Below, piece after piece: positions 45,554 through 56,748 of a DNA stretch of 64,000 nt (its first letter is position 1; the number at the start of each line of letters is the position of its first letter). The notes beneath the pieces were generated by a model. That model did not search any database and had not been told where the DNA came from. It saw only the letters and a program-made list of their open reading frames with translations. The DNA comes from Hofstenia miamia (lineage: Eukaryota; Xenacoelomorpha; Acoela). Position numbers and translations under genes: made by a program. Where the stretch lies: the NCBI GenBank assembly GCA_004352715.1, contig SCFE01000025.1, positions 2,254,284 through 2,318,283 of the forward strand, written 5' to 3'.

Positions 45554-46906
45554 TTCATAAAATCAATACAAAGAGCTACTAGCTTGAAATTTTACAATTT
45601 TACTTCTCTTCATACGTGTACTAGAAGTGTTTTGATTTTTGACAAAATTTTTCATTAGACAGTTGAATGTCTTTTTAATAATTAATTCCAATGAATTATT
45701 GTTAAAATGCTGTCTACAGCAAATATTTGTCACATGAAAATGTTCTTTTAGTCCATTTTGACACAAAGAATGAAATAAGTAAAAAACGTTCTGATTAGAA
45801 CTAAGCAACTTCAAAAATTTTTCATGCAGTAAAACCTTGTCAAACGTGCTCATTGTATAATAGACAATGTAAAATAACAGATCAGACGGGTGAAGTAGTC
45901 CACCACGATCAACAATGTTTAGGAAGTCTCCAAATAGTGTATTAGTGTAGGTTTCAGTCTCTGAACTGACCAATTGTCTTCTACACTCATGACAATTGAT
46001 TTGACTGGACAAGGATTTAGCAATGTATCCTGCAATATAAAAACAAATGTTAGCACTATCAGTTTCCAGTTCAAAATTTTCTGAATTTAAATCCAATACT
46101 TCCTCTGAAAAGAAGAACTCGCACAGCTTTGTTTTCCTTAGTATTGGGGTCTAAGCCAACGTCTAAATTACGAAGATCTGAACTAGAATATTTAAATAGA
46201 CACAATCGCTTAATTTTGGCTTCGCAGNTTCATAAAATCAATACAAAGAGCTACTAGCTTGAAATTTTACAATTTTACTTCTTTTCATACGTGTACTAGA
46301 AGTGTTTTGATTTTTGACAAAATGTTTCATTAAACAGTTAAATGTCTTTTTAATAATTAATGTCAATGAATTATTGTTAAAATGCTGTCTACAGCAAATA
46401 TTGTTACATGAAAATGTTTTTTTAGTCCATTTTGACACAAAGAATGAAACAAGTAAAAAACGTTCTGATTAGAACTAAGCAGCTGCAAAAAAATTTCATG
46501 CAGTAAAACCTTGTCAAACGTGCTCAATTGTATAATAGACAATGTAAAATAACAGATCGGACGGTTGAAGTAGTCCACCACGATCAACAATGTTTAGGAA
46601 GTCTCCAAATAGTGTATTAGTGTAGGTTTCAGTCTCTGAACTGACCAATTGTCTTCTACACTCATGACAATTGATTTGACTGGACAAGGATTTAGCAATG
46701 TATCCTGCAATATAAAAACAAATGTTAGCACTATCAGTTTCCAGTTCAAAATTTTCTGAATTTAAATCCAATACTTCCTCTGAAGAGAAGAACTCGCACA
46801 GCTTTATGTTTTCCTTAGTATTGGGGTCTAAGCCAACGTCTAAATTACGAAGATCTAAACTAGAATATTTAACTAGACACAATCGCTTAATTTTGGCTTC
46901 GCAATG
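45554..46906. repeat. Tandem duplication joined by a single n
   Basis: 45554-46227 and 46229-46906 are about 97% identical, with scattered substitutions and 1-2 base indels. Position 46228 is n. Allelic contigs misjoined in series is the simplest reading. Confidence 0.8.
45563..46096 (-). pseudogene. Second copy of P-type transposase C-terminal part
   Basis: Near-identical to 46238-46770, starting MDLNSENFELETDSANICFY. Here the reading frame runs without the shift found in the other copy, to KRSKIVKFQASSSLY. The two copies are joined at a single n (46228). Probably two alleles placed in tandem. Confidence 0.75.
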
Positions 46907-47230
46907 AATTATATCTTTTACTGATATATAATACTTTCCTCGGCAGCATTGCCGATACCATGAGAATCTCTTCTCCAGTCTATCACTGGAAAAATACCCA
47001 GTGAGAACAAATTGAAATCCACTTTCAATTAGGAAAACACTTAATTTGGCTATGCTAAAAGAAGTAATTCGGCATGCAAAAAAAGTAGCTTCAGTTAAAC
47101 CAGGTCCATTTTCATAATTCTCCCAATGATGATATTTGGAGTAAGTATTCAATTTTGAAATCCACAATTGTTCTAATTGGGTCACTAAAACAACTTCGTT
47201 TGTGAAGACCCTTGTCACATGTTTTGCCAT
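46514..47230 (-). pseudogene. P-element-type transposase, partial
   Basis: A 238-codon frame. It has GFQFVLTGYFSSDRLEKRFS followed by WYRQCCRGKYYISVKDIIHC, the family's Yv-LTxRxSxDxLExxFGxyRxxxG block, with Ser-Trp in place of Phe-Gly. ANICFYIAGYIAKSLSSQIN and CHECRRQLVS form the later C-x2-C block. The frame shifts near 46514-46590 and continues in fragments to about 46238. It lacks the N-terminal DNA-binding region and is not active. Confidence 0.75.
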
Positions 47231-47343
47231 TCACAATGGACCACCATTGGAAAATTATTTTTAAAAAATAACAGGTAGATTTTAAGGACCGTTCCTTTGG
47301 AATTTTATAGCTAATAATATGCAGTAAAATTTTCTCACATAAA

Positions 47344-47371
47344 ATATATATATATATATATATATATATAA
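47344..47371. repeat. (TA)n microsatellite
   Basis: TA run inside the P-like element. Confidence 0.95.
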
Positions 47372-48036
47372 TGCATTTGTACACAAAATACAACGTATAT
47401 TAGTGTATGTTTGTATGATAGTCAAAATATATAAACTAAATGTAGTATTATAGAGCATTATTATGGATTACATGGAGTATTTATAATCACTTAGAATTGA
47501 AAAATAAATATGCAAACATCTAAATTTTTTCTGCTAATGGCAAGCATAAATACTTTTTACTAGCATGTTTCAATCTTCTAAACCGAAATTTGCGTTTGAA
47601 ATCTCTCAAGTTGATATGATATGCTTTCTAATATTTAAAAAATACATGTGTTCAAACTTCAATATCTTTATGGGGTTTAAAAATTTCAAATGTAAATGAG
47701 ACATTAAATTTTCCTTTTTTGATTGCACAAATTTGATTGGTTCCAGTCCAGTTAGCATTCAGAGGTTCATGGTGGACGAAAAGTAAACAGATTATTTATT
47801 CAATTACATGCATTGCATAGTAAAATGACATGACTTCATTTAATCTTGTATGTAATGTCTACTAAAATTCACCAAGCAATTGGATATCTGGCAACAAACA
47901 TACTTGTATGAAATCATAATAAATGTACCCTGATTAAATACATATAAAGTACAAAAATGCAAGCATTCTCTATCTATACACAATAAATGTTACGACTAAG
48001 TAAAATATTCTTTATTCAGTTAAATATTTATATGCA

Positions 48037-48720
48037 GATAAAGGAGATATCAAAAAATTTAAAAAAATCTATCATATGGTCATTAATAAAATCAAAGAAA
48101 AAATTATTGAAAGAACTATAGAATTAACAACAAAACGTGAAAAATTAATATCAAGAGGTTTGCATCAAGATATCATTGCTTTTACATTTAACTGTATTCG
48201 AATTTTCACTAAGTCAATTATAAAGAATCACATACTAAGAAAATAAAGTGGCTTTGTTATAAACAACGTATTAATGTTTTTAACGCAACAAACACCGTTA
48301 AAAATTTTGCACAAGTTGTAATACCTGATCACATTTTGAAAGTATTAGAAAAAGGACCAAAGCAAATCATCACATCCAAATTCAAAAAAATTGATGTTCT
48401 TACTGAATTTGAAAATCTAACTTAAGATCGAATTAAAGAAAAATGAATATCCAAATATTTTCATAGATCGATATATTAAGAAATCATTAGAAGACATTTT
48501 AATTAAGACAAAAGATCAAAGAACAATCAAACTAATTATTGTAGTTTATTTGTAACCAGGATTGATAATTTGCAACTTAGATTATATTTGTAACGTTGAT
48601 TTCGTAAATAAATTTAACAATTAAATTATGAACATTATTTTAAGATCGAATATAGAGGACTCCACACTAAAAACATGATCAAAGAACTCAGAAAAATAAC
48701 AATTGAAGAAAAAGTTAGAT
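48037..48720 (+). pseudogene. Penelope-like element, N-terminal and middle relics
   Basis: Frames with stops read IKKFKKIYHMVINKIKEKII, then NTVKNFAQVVIPDHILKVLE followed by KGPKQIITSKFKKIDVLTEF. This resembles the conserved N-terminal VxN-x-x-IPxxxxxxLxxGPxF block of Penelope-like proteins. KNLLN/IKKSLED-like and YEHYFKIEYRGLHTKNMIKE pieces follow. A similar fragment recurs at 51046-51236. A GC-rich block interrupts at 48727. Confidence 0.55.
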
Positions 48721-48726
48721 TAATAT

Positions 48727-49150
48727 TGTGGCGTCGGCATTAAACCTGGTGTCATCGCAGCATGATTTGCCGATGTCGCAGTATTATAATCAAATGAAAT
48801 CCAATAGTAACGGGGTGATCGTACACCTTGAGCGTTAAAATAATACGGGAGATCAGGTAACAGTAAGGGTGTGGCCACATTCGGCCGACCTGATACAGAG
48901 AATCTCACAAGAAAGAGTCGCATTGGACGAGAGCCCTAATTTAAAGGAGAGAGAAAAACCTAAGAGTTCTTGGGTGCATATGTAACCTACACTCAGTGCT
49001 TCCTTAGCTCGTGCAATTTAGGTGGCAGCAATAAATTAAATAAATAACGACATGAAGAGCAAATGTATAAAGCCCTATCCCTATACCTGCCGGAGTGCCG
49101 ATGGGTGAGCTTGCGGAGTTGTGGCAGCACAAGGCACCGGTATCAGCACT
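48727..49150. other. GC-rich island of unknown origin
   Basis: About 420 bases clearly richer in G+C than their surroundings (GTGGCGTCGGCATTAAACCT to GGCACCGGTATCAGCACTTC). They sit between two halves of Penelope-like sequence, so probably inserted. No long open frame and no inverted ends seen. Confidence 0.45.
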
Positions 49151-49325
49151 TCGAGAAATTTAGAAAAGCATTTTAAATAAAATATACAAGTCAAGAAAAC
49201 AGAGTAAACTAAACTATATTGAATGGAATATTACAATCGTAGCATATTTATAAGTAATAAACAGGTAAGTCGTTAACAAAAACTAACGAGAAACAACAAA
49301 ACAGGTTCCTCGCGTAACCTTTTGT

Positions 49326-49850
49326 ATGATAACGAAATCAGCAGAACTGCAACAGAAAATTGAAATATTTAAAATAGCGCGTTTTGTCAAATATGACATG
49401 ACACCTAAGCGAGGGAAATTAAAAAAATTATGCAATCAAATTAATGTACAATTGTTAATTACAAATTTCGTAAGAATTAAGATGAAATGTCTTTCACCAC
49501 TGAGATGGAGTGACACCACAATATATAACAATCATAAACTAAGAACGAAATTGCAATTAAAATCTACAACTGAAGAAACCAATAAGTCAAATATAATTTA
49601 TCAAATAAAATGCACATGTGGTGAAGATTATATTGGTTTTTCTAGTAGACAACTATCAAGAAGAATTAGAGAATATGAGACCAGTTTTAATTATCTAATT
49701 AAGTGCTGATTAAATTTTGAAACAAAAATGTTACATCAGACGTCAAGATCAAGTAATTTAAAAATTATTGAGAGTATTTTTATAAAATCCTTGCAACCAA
49801 GTTTGAACACAAAAGAAGACTATATTTATAAATTAAACTAGCCACTTTTT
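49326..49850 (+). pseudogene. Penelope-like element, GIY-YIG end
   Basis: A 127-codon frame ends in KSNIIYQIKCTCGEDYIGFS followed by SRQLSRRIREYE, a GIY-YIG start of the C-x-C-G type, distinct from the copies at 9.2 and 26.5 kb. After a stop, SSNLKIIESIFIKSLQPSLN follows as the element's C-terminal tail. The upstream INVQLLITNFVRIKMKCLS segment fits the linker of the same family. Confidence 0.75.
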
Positions 49851-49915
49851 AAAATTTAAAAAATTATAATTATTATTGTAAAATCTAGTAAATTTAGAGG
49901 GAATTATTTGTAAAA

Positions 49916-49946
49916 CTGACGATGACTTTGTAAGTAGAAATATATC
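49916..49946 (+). ncRNA. Hammerhead ribozyme-like motif after Penelope ORF
   Basis: CTGACGA (intact core) is followed by TGACTTTGTAAGTA, whose ACTT/AAGT forms a 4-bp stem, then GAAATATATC. The spacing matches the motif at 26461. Stems I and III are poor. It may be a decayed minimal hammerhead. Confidence 0.4.
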
Positions 49947-49969
49947 TGCATGTTCTTAAGGTTAAATAT

Positions 49970-51040
49970 TTACAATTAGAAGCAGTTAATATATTTGACT
50001 AGCGTCAACAAATTATACAAACATACAAAAATCTGTACAATTAATCTATCAGATTAGGGATAAGTTACTGAGATTTCAAGATGTTGAATAATCATTTTAG
50101 ATATGCTTTGGGTACATCTTAATGTTCTTTTTAAACTTCACTTTTCCATGTTCTGTTTCTCTAGGAGGTCATTCCACGTAACGCATTTTTTGCTTATGAA
50201 AACCATAAGTATATGCCATTCAGTCGATTGCAGTAAGCATTCCTAAAGTTCGATAGCAGACGTATCTTTGATGCTATAAGTCTAAATTTTTATTTATTTT
50301 TTAAACACAGAAATGTTTTATGTTACAGTACAGCCTATATGGAATTACCCTAGGCAGGAATATTTATGATTTCTTCAAACAACTTTCTATACTTAATGCA
50401 GACAAAAGTTTTTGATTTGGAGTTATGTTTATTACTTAAAAAATGTCAGCGCAGCTGGTAATTGCATTACTATCATTGATATATTTCTTATCCCGATAAC
50501 TAGTTTTTGAACTCTTGCTTTAATGTGAAATTCAAAACTTAGTTTCGAATGAAAACTACTTCTAAGTACTTGAAATAATCTACAATCGAAATTTAATTTT
50601 AAACATTTATATAAATAATCTCTTATTTTATCATAACATTATGGATATTAACCTTTTAGTTACCGTGACCGTGGGATCACTAGCGACCTCATAGCAAATT
50701 TCAATAGTTGTGATCTAAATATTTTTCTGGAATCAAAATTCCTTTGAGAATAATAGTATGCATAATTTCTCTAGTTTTTGGTGAAATAGTTTTAAATCCA
50801 CTAATAAAGAATTTAGAACCAAATTTAAAAACAATTATTATCTACCAATAGGATCATTAGCTACCCCAACATAGTAGTATGTATATATTTTGAAACGGGT
50901 ATCTATAAGCCAACAGACATGGGATTGTTGTTGAACTACACCTCAAATACGCCTTTAAATTACAAAATACATTAGCTAAAGGATGTATTCAGCGAATATT
51001 TGATAACTGCAGCACATATAGAACAATTAGCCAAATAAAT
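49970..51040. other. No gene recognised
   Basis: AT-rich. The only exon-like item is 50165-50232 (acceptor CTCTAG, donor GTAAGC), discussed among rejected items. Confidence 0.4.
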
Positions 51041-51045
51041 AGGAA

Positions 51046-51236
51046 AACTTAAGATAGAATTAAAGATGAATGAATATCCAAAAAATTTACTAAATTGATA
51101 TATTAAGAAATCATTAGAAGACAATTTAATTAAGAACAAAGGATCAAAAAATAATGAAACTAATTATGAACATTACCTTAAAATCGAATATAGAGGACTC
51201 CACACTGAAAACATCGTCCATGAACTAAAAATTACT
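51046..51236 (+). pseudogene. Penelope-like fragment
   Basis: Repeats 48421-48700 with divergence. Reads KIELKMNEYPKNLLN, then IKKSLEDNLIKN and YEHYLKIEYRGLHTENIVHE. It is directly followed by a LINE, which may have inserted into it. Confidence 0.6.
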
Positions 51237-52978
51237 CTTTGAATATACTTGAATCTTTCAAACGCAGTTACGGTTCTTCTAATTCTTCGAATCTCTCTTC
51301 TCTCACAGAAGACGTCATCAACTTCATGGAACTCGACAAAATCTCTCTGCTATCCAAATTCTTATCTGGATCTCTTCAAGACTCTTACTCTTTTTTGCGT
51401 TTCTTGCATTCCAAACCTGATCTCCCCAGCTTGAATTGGAACCATTTTTCTGCACACTTGGATCTGGAGAAGGCTGATCTTTTCAATGCCTATTTCGCCT
51501 CGAATTTCTCGGATCCTGTTTCTCTCTGTTCAGGTCCTCCTGCCACCTCCCCACTGATTCGCCTATGTAACATCGTCTTCAACGCCCATGATATTTCCCT
51601 CATGCTTAAGTCTTGCAATTTGTCTGGTCCCTGCTATCCTGACGGCGTCCCATCCTTTGTCATTCACCAAACTTCCTCAACTCTTTCCATCCATTTAAAG
51701 CATCTCTTCTCCTGCATTTGCTTCAGCAAGGCGTTTTCTGCCTTGCTGGAAAAAATCTTGGATCTCTCCACTGCTAAAATCCAATCAGCTTCCCTCCTCT
51801 CAAGTCACTTCCTATCGTCCTATAGCTATTCTTTCTCGGCTGTCAATCATCTTTGAGCGCCTTTTCTTTCGTTATGTTTTCCCTAAAGTTCGTCACCTTA
51901 TCTCATCTTCTCAGCATGGTAACCTTCCAGGTAGTTCTACCATCACTAACTTGCTCACTTTGATTGAAAACTGCTATTTCTACTCTGATCGTAATTATCC
52001 TGGTTGCATTATCTTTCTTGACATTTCTAAAGCTTTTGATCGACTCCCACATTCTATACTTCAACTTTGGTAGTTATTTTGCCTCCAATATTACCTCTGA
52101 TCTTGAACCTTTGGCCACTTGGTCTCCCGTTAACCATTTTGATTTTAGTCCAACTAAGACATGTGGTATTTCCGTTTCTGTATCTCCCTCTACTGATCAT
52201 CCTTATCCTGTAAACTTTCCTCCTCGTCATACTCATCTTGGAGTTCAACTTGCTGCTAACTTGAATTGGTCTGGTCATGTGTCCTTTGGCCTCCGCAAAG
52301 CTAATTCCTCACTCTTTGCCCACTTCCGCAATGTTCCCTTTAATTCCACGGCTGCTTTGAAACTCTCTTTGTTCAAGTCCATTCCTCGCGCCATTCTTCT
52401 CTATGCTTCTCCCTGTTGGTGGCCTTCCCGTTCCTTGTTCCACTCTATGGAACGTTTCCAGAAGCGTGCCTTCAAATGGATCTCTCTCTTGCCATACAAA
52501 CATTCTCTTCTCAAATTCTCCACTCTCCCGCTGTCACTCTACTTCCATGCCTGGGATCTCCTTCTGTTCAATCGCTTGCTCACTCGCAAATTGGATTTTG
52601 ATCCTTTTGATTTCATTACGTTCTCTAATTCCTGCTCTACTCGCTCTGATGAAGATGTTGTCACCTTCTCCATTCATCGTCCCAAGAAACATTGCACTCC
52701 TCACTCGTTTTTCAATCGTGCTTGTACTGCTGCTATTTACATCTTGACTTTCAAGCCTCCAACATTCATTGATTTTTCCCCACCACCGAGCTTCAAGAAA
52801 TTTCTGATGCCTTTCCTGTTTGCGGAGCCCTTCTCCAACTTCGCCTACTCTTCCTACTCCTATTTCATATCCTGTGACTGTCCTCGCTGTCGTAAAACTT
52901 GACTTGTTTTTATTCTTTTTGTAGTGTTATGTGCCTTCAGCGGCTAAATAAAGTCATTCATTATTATTATTATTATTA
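51237..52978 (+). mobile_element. Non-LTR retrotransposon with internal RT deletion
   Basis: Blocks in order: the linker (LTEDVINFMELDKISLLSKF to IHLKHLFSCICFSKA), an RT start with HLISSSQHGNLPGSSTITNL, and motif A FLDISKAFDRLPH near 52010-52050. There the sequence jumps to YFASNITSDLEPLATWS, which normally follows the catalytic ADD box. Motifs B and C are missing. The thumb HTHLGVQLAANLNWSGHVSF and the C-terminal region CDCPRC follow. The three parts lie in three frames. The 3' end is TAAATAAAGTCATTC plus (ATT)n, as in I-type elements. Coding-strand base use is C/T-rich, unlike the surroundings. Confidence 0.85.
51964..52902 (+). pseudogene. LINE RT thumb and C-terminal domain
   Basis: A 312-codon open frame, the longest part of the element above. 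True homology begins at about codon 38 (YFASNITSDLEP); earlier codons are the motif-A region read out of frame. It ends in FISCDCPRCRKT, a C-x-C-x2-C finger-like tail. Confidence 0.75.
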
Positions 52979-53087
52979 AAAAACTCCTCGATCCTTAAAA
53001 TATTTAGCATGAAGGTAGGGACTACTGAAATACTATGTCCTACAAAAATTAGCTTAGATGGTTATGCGGAAAAAATACGTAGAGGGN

Positions 53088-53937
53088 AAGTTCGTCACCT
53101 TATCTCATCTTCTCAGCATGGTAACCTTCCAGGTAGTTCTACCATCACTAACTTGCTCACTTTGATTGAAAACTGCTATTTCTACTCTGATCGTAATTAT
53201 CCTGGTTGCATTATCTTTCTTGACATTTCTAAAGCTTTTGATCGACTCCCACATTCTATACTTCAACTTTGGTAGTTATTTTGCCTCCAATATTACCTCT
53301 GATCTTGAACCTTTGGCCACTTGGTCTCCCGTTAACCATTTTGATTTTAGTCCAACTAAGACATGTGGTATTTCCGTTTCTGTATCTCCCTCTACTGATC
53401 ATCCTTATCCTGTAAACTTTCCTCCTCGTCATACTCATCTTGGAGTTCAACTTGCTGCTAACTTGAATTGGTCTGGTCATGTGTCCTTTGGCCTCCGCAA
53501 AGCTAATTCCTCACTCTTTGCCCACTTCCGCAATGTTCCCTTTAATTCCACGGCTGCTTTGAAACTCTCTTTGTTCAAGTCCATTCCTCGCGCCATTCTT
53601 CTCTATGCTTCTCCCTGTTGGTGGCCTTCCCGTTCCTTGTTCCACTCTATGGAACGTTTCCAGAAGCGTGCCTTCAAATGGATCTCTCTCTTGCCATACA
53701 AACATTCTCTTCTCAAATTCTCCACTCTCCCGCTGTCACTCTACTTCCATGCCTGGGATCTCCTTCTGTTCAATCGCTTGCTCACTCGCAAATTGGATTT
53801 TGATCCTTTTGATTTCATTACGTTCTCTAATTCCTGCTCTACTCGCTCTGATGAAGATGTTGTCACCTTCTCCATTCATCGTCCCAAGAAACATTGCACT
53901 CCTCACTCGTTTTTCAATCGTGCTTGTACTGCTGCTA
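53088..53937 (+). repeat. Exact 850-bp copy of 51886-52735 between single n's
   Basis: Every base I compared, and both long translations, match 51886-52735. The block is delimited by n at 53087 and n at 53938. It covers motif A to the C-terminal region of the LINE and is then followed by (TA)n. An assembler-inserted repeat contig is more likely than a second genomic insertion. Confidence 0.85.
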
Positions 53938-53938
53938 N

Positions 53939-53966
53939 TATATATATATATATATATATATATATA
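53939..53966. repeat. (TA)n microsatellite beside n join
   Basis: TA run directly after the single n at 53938. Confidence 0.95.
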
Positions 53967-53969
53967 ATC

Positions 53970-55030
53970 CTGTTTGCTCGATAACCAAATTTTTTAGGAA
54001 TACTTTGAATAAGAAAGTGTATTAATCAGCTTAATTTCATTTCCTCTAATCTGCAAAAACTTACTATATGAAATCAGTGTATTCAAATATAGCGCTTTAG
54101 CTATAGCCCCATAACATTATAATAATACATATGGTTTTTCATTGTTACGATTGTTTTCCATTATTTCTCTTTGTTGTGTATGTAAAGATTAAAACTGTTG
54201 TCATTATTTTAATTGAATGTTTTAGCGTCGTCAACTAACATTATTAAAAGAAGAACGTCTAACTTAGAATGTTTCTTTGTATCTTTCTCCACCATCCAAC
54301 ATGACGAATATTTTGTTCATTCAGCAGTAGATGAAATTCGCTATATGAACTTTATCATTTATTAGTGCATTTTATATTTTCTTTGTAAATAAATTCACAT
54401 ATTTCCTTAGATGAAAAGATGAATGAATTAGATAATTTTTATTTAGAATTTCAAAGTGAAAAGTACAGTTGTTGATGGGTTCTTAATCAGCTCTCCCACC
54501 ATAACAAAAGTGATACAGCAATTTGCTATTAGAATCTGATTTAGGCCTTGCAGAGATGAGGTGTCTCAAGGAAACTGATAAATTATTGTCGACCAATGGG
54601 AAACTAAACAACAAGTAAAGTGTGGATGAAACGGCGTGCTGATGGTGGAAAAAATTATTACACTTGTAGCATGCAATGTGTTAGGATCGTACCATATCCA
54701 AATGGTTGAAGGCTCTATTAATTCTGAGATTTACATCCATTTCGGAAAGAACATTGCTAAATACTACAGCGCTCTCTCTCTCTCTCTCTCTCTCTCTACC
54801 TTCGTGACAATAATGTTGTACTTGCAAGACAAGCTCTTTATTCACCAAACACATATATGCTGGAGAGATGAACATGTAAATTCCCTTTCAAGAAATATTG
54901 AGAAGCAAACATACTCTTAACAGTTCCACTGAGATAAAGGAAAAATTCCCCATTTTAGTAATTTGGGTGATTAGTTCGGAGATATGCCGATTATTCGGTT
55001 AATTATTAAAGTCTATATATACTCAGTTCC
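53970..55030. other. No gene recognised; (CT)n at 54772-54797
   Basis: AT-rich. A pure CT run of 26 bases at 54772-54797 is the only distinctive item. Confidence 0.5.
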
Positions 55031-55035
55031 ATAGG

Positions 55036-56748
55036 GTCGGACGTTACAATTTTAGCAATATTCTGCAAAGTAAATTACCAATTCTTTTTGTATTTATTAG
55101 GATTGCATCTATTTTTTTAGAATTCTTATAGCCTTTCTTTACTCTTTATATTGCCAATGTAAATTTTTCGTCGACTCTAATGGGTACGTCAAAAATTGTA
55201 ATCTAACACTTGGTGTCGGACGTTACGTAAAAAGTACACACAAGAATGGATATTTCTTAGAAGTGCTGTCCTATTCTTCGCAAAACAATTAGGTGCTTAA
55301 ATTATATTTTACTTTGAGTTCACACATATGGATTGGTAATAATGTGAATATTTTTTTCAGCAGGTAACTATTTTTACCTAGAAAATTTTGCTCGCATAAC
55401 GAGGTATTGGTGGGTCGGACATTACAGTGTCGGACGTTTCAAGTTCAACTAAACAAATACTCAAATACTTGTAGTAGCCAATAGCTAGTAAAGAACCATT
55501 CCTTTGAGAAATACAGCATACAACACAATCTAAAATCATAGTGTAAGTAAGAAATATCCAAATAAAGTTGATTTTGTATTATAACTTTTTTCTATATTTT
55601 GATTACTCGAAAAAACCTTGCATCTCATACAGTTGAAGGTAACATAATGCAGTAGGATTAGCACAAACAAATCCAGTTTCGATCCCTGCTTGAAAATTTA
55701 TATTGTCTTTGCAAACTTAAATCAAAAATGTTCATTCTGTGGACAAAGACATGGAAAATGAGGCATATTTTTTTAAACAGTAACACATTTGCTTGTCTTA
55801 GGCTGCCAAATATGGATTTTTCGACAGAATTATTATCACTCTCATAATCCTGTTTGGGCAGCGCATATACCTCCGTAATGGAAAATCTCAATATAGATTT
55901 CGACATAATCTGCTTGCTACCTTTAGAAGACAGAACGATTTTATCATGTGATCCATGTGAAAATACACTGATATCATCATGTAAATATAATGAATTTATT
56001 AATATTCTTGCCTTAACCAAATTTTCCTCAACAGAATCTCTAGCAAGAGAATTTCTACTACTAGAACATGTATAGTGATCTAGAAACGTACTACTTGAAT
56101 TTTTTCAGCAAACACATAATCTTGTGTAATAATTAAACAACTCGTGAAGTATTTCTCTAAATAGCTGAAACACTGGATGAATTATTTATTCTACGATGCC
56201 TTTCTTTATATAATTCAATTCTTTTCTGTGTGACCCTTTCATTTTTTGCAATATCTGTATGGCCGCTTCAAGCTTAATCCTTAAACTTCTGTCTCAAAGC
56301 TTCACCTGATCTAAAATTCGCAGCACTGCACCCTTTAATATACGGAGAGGCCTACATTTTCACTTTCCCCATTGTTTGGCACATAAGGAATTAAGAAGCC
56401 CAAAAATGGTAAAAATGTTAAATTTTATGAAGCATCAACTAATATAACCACAATTAATAAAAAATCGTTAATAGAGCTAAATTAATAAAAATTTCAATTG
56501 CTGTTGTAACGTACAACACCACAAAATGTCGGACGTTACAACCACAAATTATTGTAACATTGATTAATAAAAGAAATTTATGTATTAAAATAAACACAAA
56601 TTGCAAAAAATAATAGAAAATTTGTACTTGTTTAAGAAGTTTATTATTGTATTATGAGAGACACTTACCGGCCATAGTTTTGCAAAAAAATTATGTTGTA
56701 GGTGAAGTTTTTGAAAAATGTAAGTTAAAATTTTCGGTCGGACGTTAT
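55036..56748 (+). repeat. Six dispersed copies of GTCGGACGTTAC-type word
   Basis: Starts: 55036 (GTCGGACGTTACAA), 55215 (GTCGGACGTTACGT), 55414 (GTCGGACATTACAG), 55429 (GTCGGACGTTTCAA), 56528 (GTCGGACGTTACAA), 56737 (GTCGGACGTTATAA). All are in the same orientation, four in the first 400 bases and two about 1.1-1.3 kb further on. The copies flank a minus-strand transposon-like coding relic, so they may be subterminal repeats of that element. Confidence 0.75.
55658..56075 (-). pseudogene. Transposon-associated protein relic
   Basis: A 120-codon minus-strand frame with residues before its Met also in frame (SVEENLVKARILINSLYLHD). It reads DDISVFSHGSHDKIVLSSKG, SILRFSITEVYALPKQDYES and SIFGSLRQANV. 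This matches a pattern I recall from an uncharacterised protein common in invertebrate genomes and thought to be transposon-borne: FYxRDDISRxxPGKKD, then lqkRxLxxtlkEaYxlF, then FxxLRPxxV. Key positions D-D-I-S, G-x-x-D, E-x-Y and LR-x-x-x-V fit. Only this middle segment is preserved. Confidence 0.45.

Larger units (their letters stand above)
45387..47771 (-). mobile_element. P-element-like transposon with CATG-starting inverted repeats
   Basis: The left end begins CATGAACTTCTATAATACTA and closes CTGGACTGGAAC. The right end, reverse-complemented, begins CATGAACCTCTGAATGCTAA and closes identically. Over about 33 bp roughly 28 match. GTGGACG lies directly outside both ends (45380-45386 and 47772-47778), a 7-bp duplication. 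Drosophila P also begins CATGATG, though with 8-bp duplications. The interior encodes P-type transposase on the minus strand. About 675 bp of the length is probably an assembly duplication. The 5' coding part, including any THAP finger, is not visible between 47231 and 47740. Confidence 0.8.

Noticed and set aside
50165-50232. Exon-like segment (CTCTAG acceptor, GTAAGC donor) encoding EVIPRNAFFAYENHKYMPFS
   Set aside because: Too short, no recognisable family, and the bestrophin already ends in phase at 44132.
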